A DNA stretch of 46,409 bases from Pseudobutyrivibrio sp. (lineage in GTDB: Bacteria; Bacillota; Clostridia; Lachnospirales; Lachnospiraceae). Every line of letters begins with the position of its first letter. Position 1 is the stretch's first letter. The position numbers were made by a program, and so were the translations under genes. The notes below the pieces were generated by a model that was not told the origin of the DNA, did no database searches, and saw only the letters and a program-made list of their open reading frames with translations. Of the stretch, positions 24,950 through 33,811 are shown piece after piece. The stretch lies in NCBI RefSeq assembly GCF_017471675.1, contig NZ_JAFUSK010000003.1, positions 1-46,409 of the forward strand. Direction: 5' to 3'.

Positions 24950-25909
24950 TTAAACTGTAAAATCGATTGTATCAATTACTTCCTTAAGTGTTCTTGCTGA
25001 CTCCTGTAAAGCCTTAATCTCATCATCATCTAGAGAAATAGGTACCTTTGTCTCTAATCCGTCTGCTCCTACAATGGCTGGCATTGAAAGGCAAATATCT
25101 TCAATGCCATACTCACCGTGCATCATAGATGACACAGATAGAATTGAGCGCTCATCACGAACGATTACTTCGCATATACGTTTTACAGCAACTGCAACAC
25201 CATAGTATGTTGCATGCTTTCTCTTGATAATCTCGTAAGCAGCATTCTTTACACGGTCTGCAATAATCTTCTCGGATTCATCATGGTTAAAATGACCTCT
25301 CATCTCACAGAAATCATTTACTGGGATACCAGATACATTAGCACTTGAGAATGCAGCAATCTCACTATCACCATGCTCACCAATAATGAAAGCATGCACT
25401 GAGCGGCTATCAATTCCTAAATGCTCACCAAGCTCTGTCTTAAGACGGGCAGAATCAAGCACTGTACCAGAACCAATTACACGGTTCTCTGGCAAGCCTG
25501 AAAGCTTAAGTGCTGTAAGTGTGAGAATATCAACTGGGTTTGCCACAATAAGAAGGATTCCACCGAAATCTCTCTTTGCAATCTCAGGAATAATAGATTT
25601 AAAAATGCCTACATTCTTATGAACAAGGTCAAGCCTAGTCTCCCCTGGCTTTTGACCTGCTCCTGCAGTAACTACTACGATTGCAGCATCTGCAATATCA
25701 TCATAGTCTCCTGCGTAAATCTTAATTGGCTTAGTAAATGGAGTGCCGTGGCTGATATCCATAGCTTCTCCTTCTGCCTTTTCATGGTCCGCATCGATAA
25801 GAACCATTTCGGAAAACATACTGCTTTGTGATAATGCGAATGCGGTTGCAGAGCCAACAAAACCTGCACCAATTATCGCTACTTTTCTTGGGTTAACTTC
25901 TACTGCCAT
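24950..25909 (-). CDS. ldh: L-lactate dehydrogenase
   Basis: NAD-dependent reduction of pyruvate to lactate; 319 residues. Rossmann motif GAGFVGSATAFAL at the N-terminus and catalytic histidine in IIGEHGDSEIAAFS. The specificity loop is AGAGQKPGETR, where Gln (not Arg) at the key position favours lactate over malate. GGAGG lies 6 nt before ATG, directly after the end of repeat C2. No room for a terminator exists at its 3' end: the convergent HD-GYP gene stops one base away, so the transcripts must overlap. Confidence 0.93.
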   Translation of the reverse strand: MAVEVNPRKVAIIGAGFVGSATAFALSQSSMFSEMVLIDADHEKAEGEAMDISHGTPFTKPIKIYAGDYDDIADAAIVVVTAGAGQKPGETRLDLVHKNVGIFKSIIPEIAKRDFGGILLIVANPVDILTLTALKLSGLPENRVIGSGTVLDSARLKTELGEHLGIDSRSVHAFIIGEHGDSEIAAFSSANVSGIPVNDFCEMRGHFNHDESEKIIADRVKNAAYEIIKRKHATYYGVAVAVKRICEVIVRDERSILSVSSMMHGEYGIEDICLSMPAIVGADGLETKVPISLDDDEIKALQESARTLKEVIDTIDFTV

Positions 25910-25922
25910 TTACACCTCCTGG

Positions 25923-26084
25923 TCCGTTTGTTACGCATACAAGTTGCCTTATAGTGTTCCGTGCTCCCGCAGGTCACCTCCCATTGTGGTCAAGGGAACC
26001 TCCCTAAAGGGTTCCTCCTTAACCACATGGGCCCCCCTGCTCGCGCTCGCCAAAGTTGAGTACAACTTGTCTGCTACAAACTCT
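25923..26084 (-). repeat. Structured intergenic element, subtype C (copy C2)
   Basis: A 162-bp element between the fprA-like gene and ldh. Basal arms (TTTGTAGCAGACAAGTT and the complementary AACTTGTATGCGTAACAAA, imperfect) are unique to this locus. Core: GCAGG/CCTGC, CCCA/TGGG, then TGTGGT/ACCACA leading into an AAGG(GA)ACC..GGTTCC hairpin. The sense-strand end CGGACC is followed directly by the ldh ribosome-binding site; the other end reads GAAGAG in place of GATGAG. Confidence 0.85.
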
Positions 26085-26120
26085 TCTAATGATATAATTG
26101 TTAATATAATTTACCCCAAA

Positions 26121-27278
26121 TTAGCTCAATGCTGCTACGAGGGTATCGAGAGCAGATTCGGTTGAAGGATTTAGGGTGGATTTGATTGTTACTACGGGGT
26201 CGATGAACTCTAGGTTCTTCATTGGTTCTAGGATTGCTTTCATGCACTTAGCTGCCTGAGGAGCCCATGTGCCGTTTTCAACGAAGGCTACCTTGCGATT
26301 CTGGTAAGCCTTAGCTGTAAGATGATGTAAGAAATCCTGCATTGGTGGGAACAATCCACCATCATATGTAGCTGCAAGGCAGACCATCTTGTCATAGTAG
26401 AATGCTAAAGCTACAGCCTCTGACATGCTGTCTCTTGTAATATCGATAAACTGTGTCTTAACACCTGCCTGCTGCAGCTTTTCGTTGAGCTTAAGAGCAG
26501 CTTTCTTAGTGTTGCCATGAATAGAAGCTGATACAACAAGTACCCCCTCTTCCTCTGGCTTATAGCTACTCCATGTATCATAAAGGTTAATATAGTAACC
26601 TAAATTTTCTGTCAAGATTGGACCGTGCAGTGGACAAATTGTCTGTATATCAAGATTTGCAGCCTTTTTCAACAATCCCTGCACTGAAGCGCCGTACTTA
26701 CCCACAATATTAAGATAATATCTACGGGCTTCATCTATCCATGGTTCATCCACATCCAGTGCTCCAAACTTTCCGAAGCCATCTGCAGAAAACAGAATCT
26801 TTTCCTTAGATTCGTACTCCACCATTACCTCTGGCCAGTGCACCATAGGTGCCATCACGAATGTAAGCTCATGCTCACCTAAGGAAAGCTTATCCCCCTC
26901 AGCCACAACCTGCTTTCTATTTTCGAAAAGACTCTCGTCCATAAACTGTGCCATCATAGGAAATGTCTTGGCATTTCCAACAACTGTTGTATTTGGATAT
27001 TTCTCTAAAAATACCTTGATAGAACCTGCATGGTCTGGCTCCATGTGAGATACCACCAGGTAATCTACGTCTCGTCCAGCAAGCTCTACATCCAGGTTAT
27101 TGAGCCATTCATCTGTAACACGTGGATCTGCAGTATCCATAACTGCTACCTTCTCATCTAATATCACATAAGAATTATAAGATACCCCGTTTGGTACAGG
27201 ATATTGACTCTCAAACAAATCTATTGTCTTATCATTACAACCAATATATTTTATTGAATCAGAAATTTTAATTTCCAT
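26121..27278 (-). CDS. FprA-family flavodiiron protein (A-type)
   Basis: 385 residues: an N-terminal metallo-beta-lactamase-like diiron domain fused to a C-terminal flavodoxin domain. Diiron ligands are visible in VSHMEPDHAGS (H-x-E-x-D-H), APMVHWPEVM and CPLHGP. The flavodoxin FMN loop is SASIHGNTKKAA (about residue 255). These enzymes reduce O2 to water and/or NO to N2O, protecting anaerobes. There is no fused rubredoxin, so an external electron donor is needed. Upstream is bioY with its own terminator; downstream is repeat C2, then ldh. Confidence 0.92.
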   Translation of the reverse strand: MEIKISDSIKYIGCNDKTIDLFESQYPVPNGVSYNSYVILDEKVAVMDTADPRVTDEWLNNLDVELAGRDVDYLVVSHMEPDHAGSIKVFLEKYPNTTVVGNAKTFPMMAQFMDESLFENRKQVVAEGDKLSLGEHELTFVMAPMVHWPEVMVEYESKEKILFSADGFGKFGALDVDEPWIDEARRYYLNIVGKYGASVQGLLKKAANLDIQTICPLHGPILTENLGYYINLYDTWSSYKPEEEGVLVVSASIHGNTKKAALKLNEKLQQAGVKTQFIDITRDSMSEAVALAFYYDKMVCLAATYDGGLFPPMQDFLHHLTAKAYQNRKVAFVENGTWAPQAAKCMKAILEPMKNLEFIDPVVTIKSTLNPSTESALDTLVAALS

Positions 27279-27351
27279 CTATTTAAGCCCTCCTTACTCA
27301 TTCTACCTTTATCTTACCAAATACTGCTTGTATACTCTATTAAAAATTTGT

Positions 27352-27464
27352 GAAAAAAATAGCCTTCCCCCTCTGGGGTTGCTAGGCTCCAGTGGAGCCT
27401 GTTTAGCAACGACCGAGTCGGAAGGCGAGACAAGGTGTCTGCTTAGCAGACGGATGAGGGTCAT
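27352..27464 (-). terminator. Multi-hairpin terminator-like repeat after bioY
   Basis: Minus strand: CTCATCC, a GTCTGC-TAA-GCAGAC hairpin, then GCCTTCC paired with GGAAGGC around a long GTTGCTA..TAGCAAC stem (with AGGCTCC/GGAGCCT), ending in a run of seven T (27359-27353). It resembles the CTCATC..CTTCCCC repeat family at 1741, 9880 and 39707 but has a longer inner stem. It lies about 40 nt after the bioY stop. Confidence 0.78.
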
Positions 27465-27504
27465 CTATATATAACTCCGCATCTGTCTCTATCTTATTTC
27501 TATT

Positions 27505-28068
27505 TTACACTTCCATTATCTTCCTAAACGCCGGTATAATCTGTGCCACTACAATTGCCTTAACCAAATCAAGCAGAATAAATGGAACAAACCCTGTTAA
27601 AAATGCAGTCTTAAGATCATAGCTCATAGAATGCTGTAAATATAGCATACCAATTACATCGATAATAAGTACACCAATGATGCCACAGAGTGTGTACCAA
27701 ATTCTGTTATACTTCTTGCCACGGATAAGTGGAAGTACGATGAGTACAATAGGAAATGCCCATGTGTATGCCCCATAAGGTGCAATTAAATATCCAATTC
27801 CGCTACCACCACCGATGAATACTGGAAGTCCTACTACTCCAAGCAGGAACCATACTAATCCAATCAAGAATGATTCTGTAACTGGAAACAGAAGGGCAAT
27901 TAAGAAGATTACAAAATTCATAAGTGTAATCTTAGGTGCCATAGGAAGTGGTGTTGGAATACTAAGGTATGCTGATACACATAGAAGTGCCGCAAACAAT
28001 GCACATATTACCATACGCTTTGTAGAAAGCAGTTGTTTTGACTGTGGTTGATTAAAAGTGTTATCCAT
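27505..28068 (-). CDS. bioY: Biotin transporter BioY (ECF S component)
   Basis: A 187-residue membrane protein with about six helices. Family features are the MVICALFAALLCVSAYLSIPTP start, the PVFIGGGSGIGYLIAPYGAYTWAF loop and C-terminal LDLVKAIVVAQIIP. It is the substrate-binding unit of the biotin ECF transporter; the energising EcfA/EcfT genes are not in the window. The promoter -35 coincides with one half of a BirA operator. Divergent from bioB. Together they suggest uptake of biotin or a precursor for AccB. Confidence 0.93.
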   Translation of the reverse strand: MDNTFNQPQSKQLLSTKRMVICALFAALLCVSAYLSIPTPLPMAPKITLMNFVIFLIALLFPVTESFLIGLVWFLLGVVGLPVFIGGGSGIGYLIAPYGAYTWAFPIVLIVLPLIRGKKYNRIWYTLCGIIGVLIIDVIGMLYLQHSMSYDLKTAFLTGFVPFILLDLVKAIVVAQIIPAFRKIMEV

Positions 28069-28109
28069 TATATATATTTCTCCTTGTGTAAATTTTTTTA
28101 AGCATGTAT

Positions 28110-28184
28110 ATGATAATAAATCAGCTTTTATTTGTCAACCTTATCATTATTATAGGTTGACATTTCTCCGTTTTGATTTAAGAT
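28110..28184. promoter_or_regulatory. Divergent bioY/bioB promoters with a BirA operator
   Basis: TTGTCAACC (28132-28140), 14 nt, GGTTGACAT (28155-28163) matches the Firmicute BirA box (TTGTTAACC-N14/15-GGTTAACAA). For bioY (minus), TTGACA (28138-28133), a 17-nt spacer and TATCAT (28115-28110). For bioB (plus), TTGACA (28157-28162) and a weak TAAGAT (28179-28184). Each operator half contains the -35 of one promoter, so bound BirA would shut both genes when biotin is plentiful. Confidence 0.85.
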
Positions 28185-28228
28185 TATAAAAGTAACAATA
28201 GACTTATACACAAACGGAGAATAATAAC

Positions 28229-29188
28229 ATGGAAATCAAGGAGCTAACTAAAAGAATTATTGCTGGCGAAAATATTACAAAAGAAGAAGCCTTAGAGCTT
28301 GTGGACGCACCACTTGAGGAGCTTTGCGCTGGCGCTGACGAGCTAAGAAAACATTTTAACGGGGACGAATTTGATATGTGTGCCATCCTCAGTGTAAAGG
28401 GTGGACGCTGCTCAGAAAACTGCAAATTCTGTGCCCAGTCCAGCTGCTCTTCTGCTAACATCGAATCCTTCGCAGTAAGAGATGCAGACTATGTATCTGC
28501 TGACGCAAAGAAGTATGACGGAATTGGCGTTGCAAGATACTGTCAGGTATCATCTGGCCGTCGCCTTAACAAGGCTGAGATAAATCAGATTGCCGAAAAC
28601 ATTAAACGAATTGTAAAAGATACAGGGCTAAAGCCTTGCGTATCCCTTGGGCTTATTGATAAAGAGGATTTACAGTTACTTAAGGAAGCTGGCCTTCAGA
28701 GAGTTCACAACAATATTGAAAGCAGCCCAGAGTTTTTTAAAAATCTTTGCAGCACTCACACCACCGATGACAAAATTAAGGTAATGAAAATGGTTCACGA
28801 AGCCGGCTTAGAGCTTTGCAGCGGCGGTGTATTCGGTGTAGGCGAAAGCTGGGAAGACAGAATCGATATGGCATTTGCACTTACAGAGATTCAGCCTGAA
28901 TCAATCCCTATCAACATGCTAAAACCAATCAAGGGCACTCCTATGGAAGATAGAGATATGCTTTCAGAGGAAGAGCTTCGCAGAATAATTGCCATCTTCA
29001 AATTCATCCTGCCTAAATCATTTATCCGATTTGCTGCTGGCCGCGATGTACTAGAAGACTCTGGCATGAAATGCTTCACTGGTGGCGCCAACGCCACCAT
29101 CACCGGAAACATGCTCACCGTAAAGGGCGTTTCTATGGAAGAAGATTTGAAGAACATAAGAGAGCTTGGGTATAGATTGGCTGAATAG
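28229..29188 (+). CDS. bioB: Biotin synthase
   Basis: Radical-SAM enzyme inserting sulfur into dethiobiotin; 319 residues. The radical [4Fe-4S] ligands are in GGRCSENCKFCAQSS. The sulfur-donor [2Fe-2S] ligands are visible as Cys in ARYCQVSSG, Cys in LKPCVSLG, Cys in LELCSGG and Arg in FIRFAAGRDV. CGGAGAA precedes ATG by about 8 nt. bioA, bioD and bioF are absent here, so the cell may rely on imported dethiobiotin unless these genes lie elsewhere. The 3' end is folded into a perfect hairpin. Confidence 0.94.
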   Translation: MEIKELTKRIIAGENITKEEALELVDAPLEELCAGADELRKHFNGDEFDMCAILSVKGGRCSENCKFCAQSSCSSANIESFAVRDADYVSADAKKYDGIGVARYCQVSSGRRLNKAEINQIAENIKRIVKDTGLKPCVSLGLIDKEDLQLLKEAGLQRVHNNIESSPEFFKNLCSTHTTDDKIKVMKMVHEAGLELCSGGVFGVGESWEDRIDMAFALTEIQPESIPINMLKPIKGTPMEDRDMLSEEELRRIIAIFKFILPKSFIRFAAGRDVLEDSGMKCFTGGANATITGNMLTVKGVSMEEDLKNIRELGYRLAE

Positions 29189-29201
29189 CCAATCTATACC
29201 C
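29168..29201. terminator. Perfect 15-bp hairpin across the bioB stop codon
   Basis: GGGTATAGATTGGCT (29168-29182) pairs perfectly with AGCCAATCTATACCC (29187-29201) around GAAT. The stem covers the last codons and stop of bioB and ends 6 nt before the stop of the convergent restriction gene. There is no T run on either side. It may block read-through or stabilise both 3' ends, like the hairpin at the asnS stop. Confidence 0.6.
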
Positions 29202-29206
29202 AAACA

Positions 29207-32200
29207 TCAATTATCATATAGTTCATCTATTTTATTTTGCAGTGTACCTTCCTTCGCAAAAGGAAGTGCATCAACTTGCTTGAAATTATGCTTAGTTATT
29301 TCTACATCCTCGTCGAAACCTAATATAAAGCTAGTAGCAATTTTATATATTATTTCAGTAGGAGCTAAGCCGTAAACTTGCTTTTCAAATATATGCTTTA
29401 GCCTCTCATTCTTATCTGGGTACGCCTTCTTTAAGCCTTCACTTTGATACAATCGTTTTACTATTTCAGTAATATATAAACCAGACTTCATATACAAATC
29501 AATGAATGTCTTATCAGGATCATCAAAGCACCCTGGATTTTCTTCTTCCAGCATGTCAACCATACGCTTAACAACATCCTTTGGTGTATATATCTGATTA
29601 GTCTTTTGTGTAGGAATATAATCAAAAATATCCTCAACACTCTTTTCATCAAAATAATCAGCTAGTTTCTTTTTTAACCCAAGAAATTCCTTTACTGAAT
29701 CATCAAATACTACTGAATCAAACAAATGACCATTGAAATACCTTTTCTCTCCTGTTTCTGAATCGATATATTCTCCACCATCTCTTAAAAATCTAAATTG
29801 TTCGAGAGTGATACTTGTTACTTCTAAGAAGACTTTGTCTGGAATAATATTGTCAAATGTAGCAAGTGTTACCGAATCATCGCCATAGGCCATGAGGAAT
29901 GAAGGTATAGTCCTAGAGAAGCCTCTTAGATGGTCACGTACTCCGTCTTCTATTTCATCACGTTCTCGTTCCTTTACTTTTATCTCTATAGTTTTGGTTG
30001 TCTCTATTCTAGAATCATCCTCAAATTGTTCCATAACCTGTGACAATCCTGTCTTGAACTTTTCTTGAGCCTCCTGCTTCTTTTCAGCAAATTCTTTTTC
30101 GATTTCATCTGTACTTCTGCCAGTCTCATTTCTTGTTTGCATTGCCTCCATGCGGTCATGTTCAATGAGATTTTCTTCTATAGTATAGTTAGAGACTGCC
30201 TTTTCTACTATCCTATCTACATCAGCAATTAGCTTTGCCGACAACTGTTTTTCATCAGATTTTCTGAGAGTATCTCCATAATTATCTTTGGTGTCTTCTA
30301 CAATCGCATTTACGATAACATTTTTAGCATAATCTTTTATGACTTTTGCCATTTTTTTATTTCTGTCATTATCTGTTGCAATGTTTTCATCAATACATGT
30401 TTCAATAATGTCGTCTACTTCTTTTACTGCAACACGCTTCTCACCAAATATGTCTTTAGATAATCCAATTACATACTCATCTGATAACTGAACTTCTCCA
30501 TTTTCATCTAGGGATAAGTCCTTTTTAACTTCTTCTGTAAGCTTTACATTAGTCTTAGGTTCAGAAACTGCTGTAAACTGCTCTATGATATCCATAACTT
30601 CCCTTGGAGCAGAAAAGACATTGCCGATATTCTGAAATAGAAAGTTGCTCATAAATCCGCGACGTACAACTTCCACAGATTTTATCTTTCTAGGTATAGT
30701 GAGTACTGCCTCTGCATCCAGTTCTACAAGCTCGCCATCTTCATCCTCTCCAATAACTGGAAAGAAATTTAAAAGCTCTCTAATATTCTCTTTTCTCGCT
30801 TCAATGTCTCCACGACCTGCACTTGTATAGATAGATAAATCATTAGCAAACTCTTCAAATATTACTAAAGTTCTTGCTGGATCAAAATCAAATACATACG
30901 CATTTTCTTTGCGCTTAAATACCCCATCTTCATTAAACAGACATGGATTTTGCGCACGAAAAGCTGCCTGCATGTATAATGCAGGAGATTTAACATTAGA
31001 AAGCATTAACACAGCAGTCCACTCAGGTATGGTAATTCCTGTTGTAAGTTGCCCAACTGATAATGTTATTGTTTTTTCATACTTTTCGATTGCAGCTTTT
31101 ACCTTATCATAGGATTTTTCATTTTCATCATCGTCATCTATTTTGCCATCACCTGCTGCAAGTATAATCTCATATTCTGCAAACACTGGATGTTCTTTTA
31201 ATTTCTTTGCAAGGCATCTAGCACTATCTACCCTATCAAGCAGCCAGAATGTATGCTTTAACTCATCTCTTAATTCAGGTGTAGAAAACGGAAATTTCTT
31301 TTGTACTGTCAGCGCGTCCAGGAATTTATCTACTGAACTATCATGTACAAACTTCCCATTATTAGTGCTAAAGAACTCATTCAAATCAAATGCATACTCA
31401 ACAGTCTCTCCCTGAATTTCAATACCCTGAGACAATTCGTCCTTGATGATTTCACTCATCTGATAAGTATATAGATTAAGCTTTGGCAAGTTACTATATG
31501 GATTTTCATGTTCATCAGTCAAATCCCAATCTCTTTTTCGCTTTTGCTCATCTGCATAGGTGTAATTATAAATCGCTGACTCATCAAATTTATTATTGGC
31601 AAGAGCCTTAAATGGAGTACCTGATAGGTGCAATGTAAACTTTCTATTAATCTGGTCAAAAGCTACATCAGTCTTGTATGTATCTACACCTTCATGTGCT
31701 TCGTCTACTACAAGAACATCCCATACCATGCCCTTTGCTTTACTTATTTCTGCAAGCTTATCATACTGTCCACCGAAATATATTGAGCCTTTCATATCCT
31801 GAAGGCTTACAAATTCTATACAGCCTTTATCATCATCTCGAGATGCTTTAGTGTACTCATTTCTTGATAATACGCCGGGTCTCCCCTTAAGTGCTTCAAC
31901 CTCGCTAACAAAATAGAAGCCTGACTCTGTACCCATGAATTTCATATAATCTGAATACCATGAGTTAGCTATTGCTGGTCTATTTGTTACGATTAATACA
32001 GTAGACGCATTAACCTGCTTACAAAAATCATAAACAGCCAGTGTTTTTCCAAAACGAGGCTTAGCATTCCATAAGAATTCACCCTCGGCATTGGAATCGT
32101 GATATTCTTTTGTAAGACGTACTGCCTCCTGCTGCTCTGGGCGTAGTTGGTATGGAATTATCGCATTTACGGTTTTAAGAATTCCATGATTTTTCCTAAA

Positions 32201-32533
32201 GACATTAAATTTATCATTTGAATCTGGACCAGTTATTTTAAACCATTCATTATTCTTACCTTTCTCCTGTTCAACACCATCTTTCCTAAGGTAAGCATGA
32301 AAATCTTTATCAGTAAATCTTTCCTCTGTGCCATCATCAAATACTGCTCTTCCTTGCCACTCCAAGTTATATTCAATATCAGCAGTATGGGTTTGTTGCT
32401 CTATTCTTGTAATTACATCCTGCTCTGTATATCCTATCTTTGTCCACCCGTTATGACGAGCAACCTCTGGGGTGGTATAGGCATATATCATTGGAACAAC
32501 CTGGGTGGTTGATTTGATTTTTGGTGTAATCAT
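29207..32533 (-). CDS. GIY-YIG/SF2 helicase restriction protein ending in half an N6-methyltransferase
   Basis: 1108 residues. An N-terminal T5orf172/GIY-YIG-like nuclease domain (about 14-85: IYAYTTPE, WTKIGYT) is followed by an SF2 helicase: KPRFGKT (about 159), VVDEAHEG (277), LSGTPF (304), and motifs V-VI with TTGITIP and QAAFRAQNP. A long helical middle includes TRNETGRSTDEIEKEFAEKK. The last about 130 residues match methyltransferase motif X (NQIYTPKDVVKRMVD), a motif I variant (FIDLYMKSGLYITE) and VYGLAPTEIIY. The protein ends just before the motif IV that opens the gene upstream. AGGAGA precedes ATG. Likely the restriction/translocase subunit, co-transcribed with that methyltransferase gene. 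Confidence 0.85.
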   Translation of the reverse strand: MITPKIKSTTQVVPMIYAYTTPEVARHNGWTKIGYTEQDVITRIEQQTHTADIEYNLEWQGRAVFDDGTEERFTDKDFHAYLRKDGVEQEKGKNNEWFKITGPDSNDKFNVFRKNHGILKTVNAIIPYQLRPEQQEAVRLTKEYHDSNAEGEFLWNAKPRFGKTLAVYDFCKQVNASTVLIVTNRPAIANSWYSDYMKFMGTESGFYFVSEVEALKGRPGVLSRNEYTKASRDDDKGCIEFVSLQDMKGSIYFGGQYDKLAEISKAKGMVWDVLVVDEAHEGVDTYKTDVAFDQINRKFTLHLSGTPFKALANNKFDESAIYNYTYADEQKRKRDWDLTDEHENPYSNLPKLNLYTYQMSEIIKDELSQGIEIQGETVEYAFDLNEFFSTNNGKFVHDSSVDKFLDALTVQKKFPFSTPELRDELKHTFWLLDRVDSARCLAKKLKEHPVFAEYEIILAAGDGKIDDDDENEKSYDKVKAAIEKYEKTITLSVGQLTTGITIPEWTAVLMLSNVKSPALYMQAAFRAQNPCLFNEDGVFKRKENAYVFDFDPARTLVIFEEFANDLSIYTSAGRGDIEARKENIRELLNFFPVIGEDEDGELVELDAEAVLTIPRKIKSVEVVRRGFMSNFLFQNIGNVFSAPREVMDIIEQFTAVSEPKTNVKLTEEVKKDLSLDENGEVQLSDEYVIGLSKDIFGEKRVAVKEVDDIIETCIDENIATDNDRNKKMAKVIKDYAKNVIVNAIVEDTKDNYGDTLRKSDEKQLSAKLIADVDRIVEKAVSNYTIEENLIEHDRMEAMQTRNETGRSTDEIEKEFAEKKQEAQEKFKTGLSQVMEQFEDDSRIETTKTIEIKVKERERDEIEDGVRDHLRGFSRTIPSFLMAYGDDSVTLATFDNIIPDKVFLEVTSITLEQFRFLRDGGEYIDSETGEKRYFNGHLFDSVVFDDSVKEFLGLKKKLADYFDEKSVEDIFDYIPTQKTNQIYTPKDVVKRMVDMLEEENPGCFDDPDKTFIDLYMKSGLYITEIVKRLYQSEGLKKAYPDKNERLKHIFEKQVYGLAPTEIIYKIATSFILGFDEDVEITKHNFKQVDALPFAKEGTLQNKIDELYDN

Positions 32534-32572
32534 ATAATCTTCTCCTAATTCGAAACTATTAATACCTATTTT

Positions 32573-33580
32573 TTATTCCATAGGTTTGACATGTGTTTCA
32601 ATAAATTCAATTTCTTCTTCTGATAATCCGTATTTACGATATAGTTGCTGGTCAATCTCTGGTATTGACTTAGACCAATCGATATCGGAGGATGATGTGA
32701 AATCTTGGAGTGGGACGTATTTCCATTTTGGTGCTGGCATATCTTGCGTTATTTTTAGAACCCCCAACAATGCTCTACAGAATTTGCTATTAACATATTT
32801 ATTAGTATTATGTACAGCTTCTTCATTATCAAAACATCCTACGCTTATAAACGTTTGAGTATATCCCATACCTGGCTTCGAAATAGATGAAGGTCCCATT
32901 AATTCTCCAAATTCACCCATCCCGCTTGCCTTAGGTAATAATAACGTGTAACTATCTAACGTACCCGAAGAATCTTTTATGTAATCTTTTCTTATATATC
33001 TCAAAACTCTTTTTCCATTAAGCAATCCAATCATCCTAATATAATCCCTGTTATCTTCGGGTTTGTTTTCAAAGAAAATTTCTTCAAGATTAACAAAAGC
33101 ACTTGACCTAAGTCTATCAATCATTTTGGGATTCTCTATCTTCATTTTTTCTGTCAGTTGAAAGCTTAATGGCGAAGAAATAATTTCTTCCATTGACGCT
33201 TCTATTTTTGCATTTACTTTTTTTAGAATAGCATTAAGTTCATCATATTTTGTAAATATTCCTATACTCCCATAATCCTTGCTTTCGTCACGATAAGAAA
33301 CCACTACCCCACCTTTTATGTCTGTGTTATGAAAAACATTTTCACTTATAGGTTCGTAATACTTTATTTTAAAATGCATATCATTTAGCATTTTTTCATT
33401 CCATATTTTAGGAGTATAACCAGCATTAAATAAGAATCTAGCAGGTGTAATTAATTCTACTGCACCTGCAATTTTAAATGCTTCGTCCATAAATAAGTTA
33501 TATACTGGTGGTTTTCTTGTACTTTCACTATCTGTTTCCTCTTGGTATGGTGGATTACCAATTACATAATCAAACTTCAT
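32573..33580 (-). CDS. Eco57I-type N6-adenine methyltransferase half starting at motif IV
   Basis: 335 residues. The protein opens with FDYVIGNPPYQEE, the catalytic NPPY motif IV of gamma-class N6-adenine methyltransferases, preceded by a single Lys. The rest (VELITPARFLFNAG, then a probable target-recognition part with KWKYVPLQDF) follows the Eco57I family. SAM-binding motifs X and I are missing here but sit at the C-terminus of the next gene, so the enzyme appears split with the halves in swapped order. I start at ATG 33580, with GAGGGG 9 nt upstream; the ATG at 33613 lies inside operator O1. Confidence 0.85.
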   Translation of the reverse strand: MKFDYVIGNPPYQEETDSESTRKPPVYNLFMDEAFKIAGAVELITPARFLFNAGYTPKIWNEKMLNDMHFKIKYYEPISENVFHNTDIKGGVVVSYRDESKDYGSIGIFTKYDELNAILKKVNAKIEASMEEIISSPLSFQLTEKMKIENPKMIDRLRSSAFVNLEEIFFENKPEDNRDYIRMIGLLNGKRVLRYIRKDYIKDSSGTLDSYTLLLPKASGMGEFGELMGPSSISKPGMGYTQTFISVGCFDNEEAVHNTNKYVNSKFCRALLGVLKITQDMPAPKWKYVPLQDFTSSSDIDWSKSIPEIDQQLYRKYGLSEEEIEFIETHVKPME

Positions 33581-33607
33581 TTTTACATTCCCCTCGTAAT
33601 ATGTATT

Positions 33608-33796
33608 TGACATTCTGTAGATGTCATTATAAGCATTAATTTAGAGCCATACACAAAGTGGCTCTATGGCATCTAGTGAATGTCATTCTTGTTTTAAATT
33701 AATGACATCTCAGCAATGTCATTTTGAAATATAGGTTATGTCATTTCATACTTAAATATACCGCAAAATTTATCTTGTGACAATCAGTGAATGTCA
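33608..33796. promoter_or_regulatory. Four 19-bp operators between the divergent methyltransferase and XRE genes
   Basis: TGACATTCTGTAGATGTCA (O1, 33608-33626), TGGCATCTAGTGAATGTCA (O2, 33667-33685), TGACATCTCAGCAATGTCA (O3, 33703-33721) and TGACAATCAGTGAATGTCA (O4, 33778-33796). All fit TGACAT-N7-ATGTCA. O1 overlaps the TATAAT region of the minus-strand promoter and ends just before that gene's leader. O4 touches the AAGGAGG of the XRE gene. A plus-strand promoter TTGAAA-17-CATACT (33724-33752) serves the XRE gene. The XRE protein is the obvious candidate ligand. Confidence 0.85.
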
Positions 33797-33811
33797 AGGA
33801 GGATAATTGAA

